Part shown: in pieces, positions 62,326 to 64,000 of the stretch
How the letters are laid out: the number at the start of each line of letters is the position of its first letter
How positions within the stretch are numbered: the stretch's first letter is position 1
NCBI GenBank assembly: GCA_037367405.1
Contig: JAZKJV010002611.1
Coordinates: forward strand, 1,302,001 to 1,366,000
Reading direction: 5' to 3'
Length of the DNA stretch: 64,000 nt
Origin: Ottelia alismoides
Taxonomy: Eukaryota > Streptophyta > Magnoliopsida > Alismatales > Hydrocharitaceae
Notes under the pieces: generated by a model
Database searches by the model: none
Told to the model about the DNA's origin: nothing
What the model saw: only the letters and a program-made list of their open reading frames with translations
Position numbers and translations under genes: made by a program

Positions 62326-63160
62326 CGAGCTTGTAAAAATCGATCGACTAGTCAAGTTGTGGTTAGCCGACTCGACTAGGCCTAGTCGACCACCCAACTA
62401 GTAATTGTTAGTAACTTCATAATCATTGTCGGTTATTAGTTAGTAACTTCATAATCATTGTTAATATCATTGATAGTAGCTTCATAATCATTGTTGGTTA
62501 TTAGTTAGTAACTTAATATATCATGTTGCCTCTTCTTTTTCATGTTGTTCCTTTGCACCTCATGTTATATTGTGTACTTATTTCATGATAATATGTTGAA
62601 ACCCCCTGCAACCCTCCCCCCCACCAACCAAATGGGAGGGGGGGCTACCTACTCCCCCTTAGCCCCCACAAAGTAGCTGACCATACAGTGAGACTCCCGT
62701 GTCGATAGAGTATGGTGGCAGGGGGGAGGTTGACATCAGACGGTTCTTCAACTGAACTCAGCAGAACAAACAGATTGTTACGATTCAAGGCATATCAATA
62801 GTTTATGTTATGCAGTTTTGTATTGTTACTAATGCTATTGGTTTTACATAAGATTGATTTTTTATATGTTATTCATTCACTGCTAATGTTATTGGTTACT
62901 ATAATTATGTTATTCATTTTATGAATGTTAATTCTTCAATATGTATAGTATTCTTGTTATGTTGTTATGAATGTATTATAGTGAAAATATCTAAATCTAC
63001 GTGAATATATAAGAATATACGTATAAATATTGATTTATATATTTGAATAATTAAAAAATTCAAAATAGACTAGACCTGACTAAATCCAATTAGTTTCCTG
63101 AATGCAGATTAATACTTAGTCAATGACTCAATCAACCACCTACTAACTCCTGCAACCTTA
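62326..63160. mobile_element. hAT-like element of the GTCGACTAG-rich family, copy 3 (835 bp)
   Basis: Exact 8-bp TSD GTGAAGCA (62318-62325, 63161-63168). The left part reads TTGTAAAAATCGATCGACTAG and the right part, inward, TAAGGTTGCAGGAGTTAG. It contains a partial internal duplication (TTAGTTAGTAACTTCATAATC). It is inserted in the LINE L4 RT. Confidence 0.9.
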
Positions 63161-63168
63161 GTGAAGCA

Positions 63169-63320
63169 TGTAGTAGTAGTACTGCAAGAGATGTACTTGA
63201 TTACATGCCCATCCATCTGCTTCAACGCATGAAGGACACCATTTTCTTTAATGAAGAGGGAAGGAGGAAACAAAGGGAATGGTCGCACTCCTTGATATCT
63301 CTGTCGAAGTTTAAAAAATC
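63169..63320 (+). pseudogene. Continuation of LINE L4 RT after the hAT insertion
   Basis: The frame DVLVCMVKHVVVVLQE can be read across the TSD from 62,305 to 63,200, in the position of the stretch before YADD in other LINEs. Similarity is lost soon after. Confidence 0.45.
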
Positions 63321-63504
63321 GGATTGGACCGGTCGGTCAGACAAGTTGAACCTGGAATTGGCCTAACCCGATCGGTTTAGTCGGTTTCATGTAATTAATT
63401 TTAAAAAGGAGGAAAATTAAAAATCATATCCTATCAATGGTCAGATCAAGTTGACCCAATTTTGATGGTCTGACAAATTTTCAAAAAAATAAAGGTTTAA
63501 CTAA

Positions 63505-63778
63505 TTATATAATAAGGTTTTATCACTTGAGTCCTTCTTAACTTCTTCAACATCAATTATACCCCTTACTTTTTTGGAATATCAGTTATGCCCTTACCTT
63601 CTTAAAAAATCGTAGTTATACCCTTTCATTGAGATAAAGTAGAGACAAGATTAATATTACAAAAGGGCATAACTATGAATTTTGTAAGAATATAGGGTCA
63701 CAAATGATACTCCAAAAAAGGGAGGGCATAACTGATATTGCAAAAGTTAAGGGCACAAGTAATAAAAATCCTAAATTT
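63505..63778. mobile_element. Short inverted-repeat element related to the MULE-like family
   Basis: The left half (TCACTTGAGTCCTTCTTAAC, then ATCAATTATACCCC and TTTTTTGGAATATCAGTTATG) is repeated inverted in the right half up to AAGTAATAAAAATCC. The two halves form nearly the whole element. Termini match 53665-56260. No clear TSD. Confidence 0.65.
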
Positions 63779-64000
63779 TTAGCATGCATGCAAGCAACTA
63801 CATAGAGCTTTTTTTATTCGTTTAACTTTCATGCGACTCAATTGCATGATGTGAGAGTTGTTTGCAAGCATAGTTCAATGCGATGGTGTCCTGACCTCCA
63901 AATTCTATTGAACGGAAACATAGGTTAAAACTTAAAACCACTTTAAAAAGTTAGCCACATTTTCTAACATGCTCATTAAACTTGCCATAAAGGATTGCAA
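63779..64000. other. Sequence at the right edge without recognisable features
   Basis: AT-rich, no exon of the CCCH family identified. Confidence 0.5.

Noticed and set aside
1..64000. CRISPR array, prophage, operon or bacterial defence system
   Set aside because: No regularly spaced repeats, no clustered co-oriented genes and no bacterial gene families; all evidence points to a plant nuclear genome.

Overview
The window is nuclear DNA from a flowering plant with a large, repeat-rich genome. There are no operons, no prokaryotic gene spacing and few long intact open frames. The sequence holds spliced exons with GT/AG borders, L1-type LINEs, Ty1-copia and Ty3-gypsy-like retrotransposons, tRNA-derived SINEs, a CACTA MITE, many short hAT-like elements with 8-bp target-site duplications (TSDs), and one block that looks mitochondrial. 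I cannot name the species.

Two host loci are recognisable. (1) A plant CCCH zinc-finger/coiled-coil protein gene lies on the minus strand. Six of its 3' exons are scattered between 58.0 kb and 18.66 kb, so the visible part of one gene covers about 39 kb. Two introns are each about 18 kb and are packed with nested transposons. One of them starts with a GC donor instead of GT. The 5' exons, including any CCCH fingers, lie beyond the right edge. (2) A MUT9-like (casein-kinase-1 family) protein kinase pseudogene lies on the plus strand at 8.9-15.7 kb. A nearly full-length LINE sits inside the exon coding the GxHVEYDQRP segment, flanked by an exact 18-bp TSD.

Layout: 0-3 kb, a degraded Ty3-gypsy-like element with a tRNA-Asp-type primer site and a G-box-rich block; 3.9-5.0 kb, a decayed copia pol; 8.5-15.7 kb, CACTA MITE, kinase pseudogene and LINE L1; 16.4-17.6 kb, a mitochondrial-like block; 17.8-20.3 kb, 3' end of the CCCH gene; 20.3-38.8 kb, giant intron A (hAT elements, copia RT, LINEs L6, L5 and L2, tandem repeats); 38.8-39.0 kb, an exon; 39.0-57.1 kb, giant intron B (copia C1 carrying LTR elements C3 and C2, LINE L3 inside C2 and a TIR element in the C1 gag, followed by a SINE and a MULE-like element containing two nested hATs); 57.1-58.0 kb, two exons; 58.8-63.3 kb, a decayed LINE with a hAT inserted in its RT; 63.5-63.8 kb, a small inverted-repeat element.

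Insertion order can be read directly from reading-frame continuity across TSDs: C1 is older than C2, which is older than L3; C1 is older than C3; the MULE-like element is older than hAT 54780-55874, which is older than hAT 55100-55522. I found no defence, CRISPR or biosynthetic system. The most interesting signals are the giant-intron gene with its GC-AG intron, the kinase exon interrupted by a LINE, the stop-start overlap (TAATG) between the LINE open frames, the 3'-terminal hairpin shared with compensatory change by two LINE copies, the young non-autonomous LTR element with an intact gag-like frame, and three families of short hAT elements recoverable from exact TSDs.
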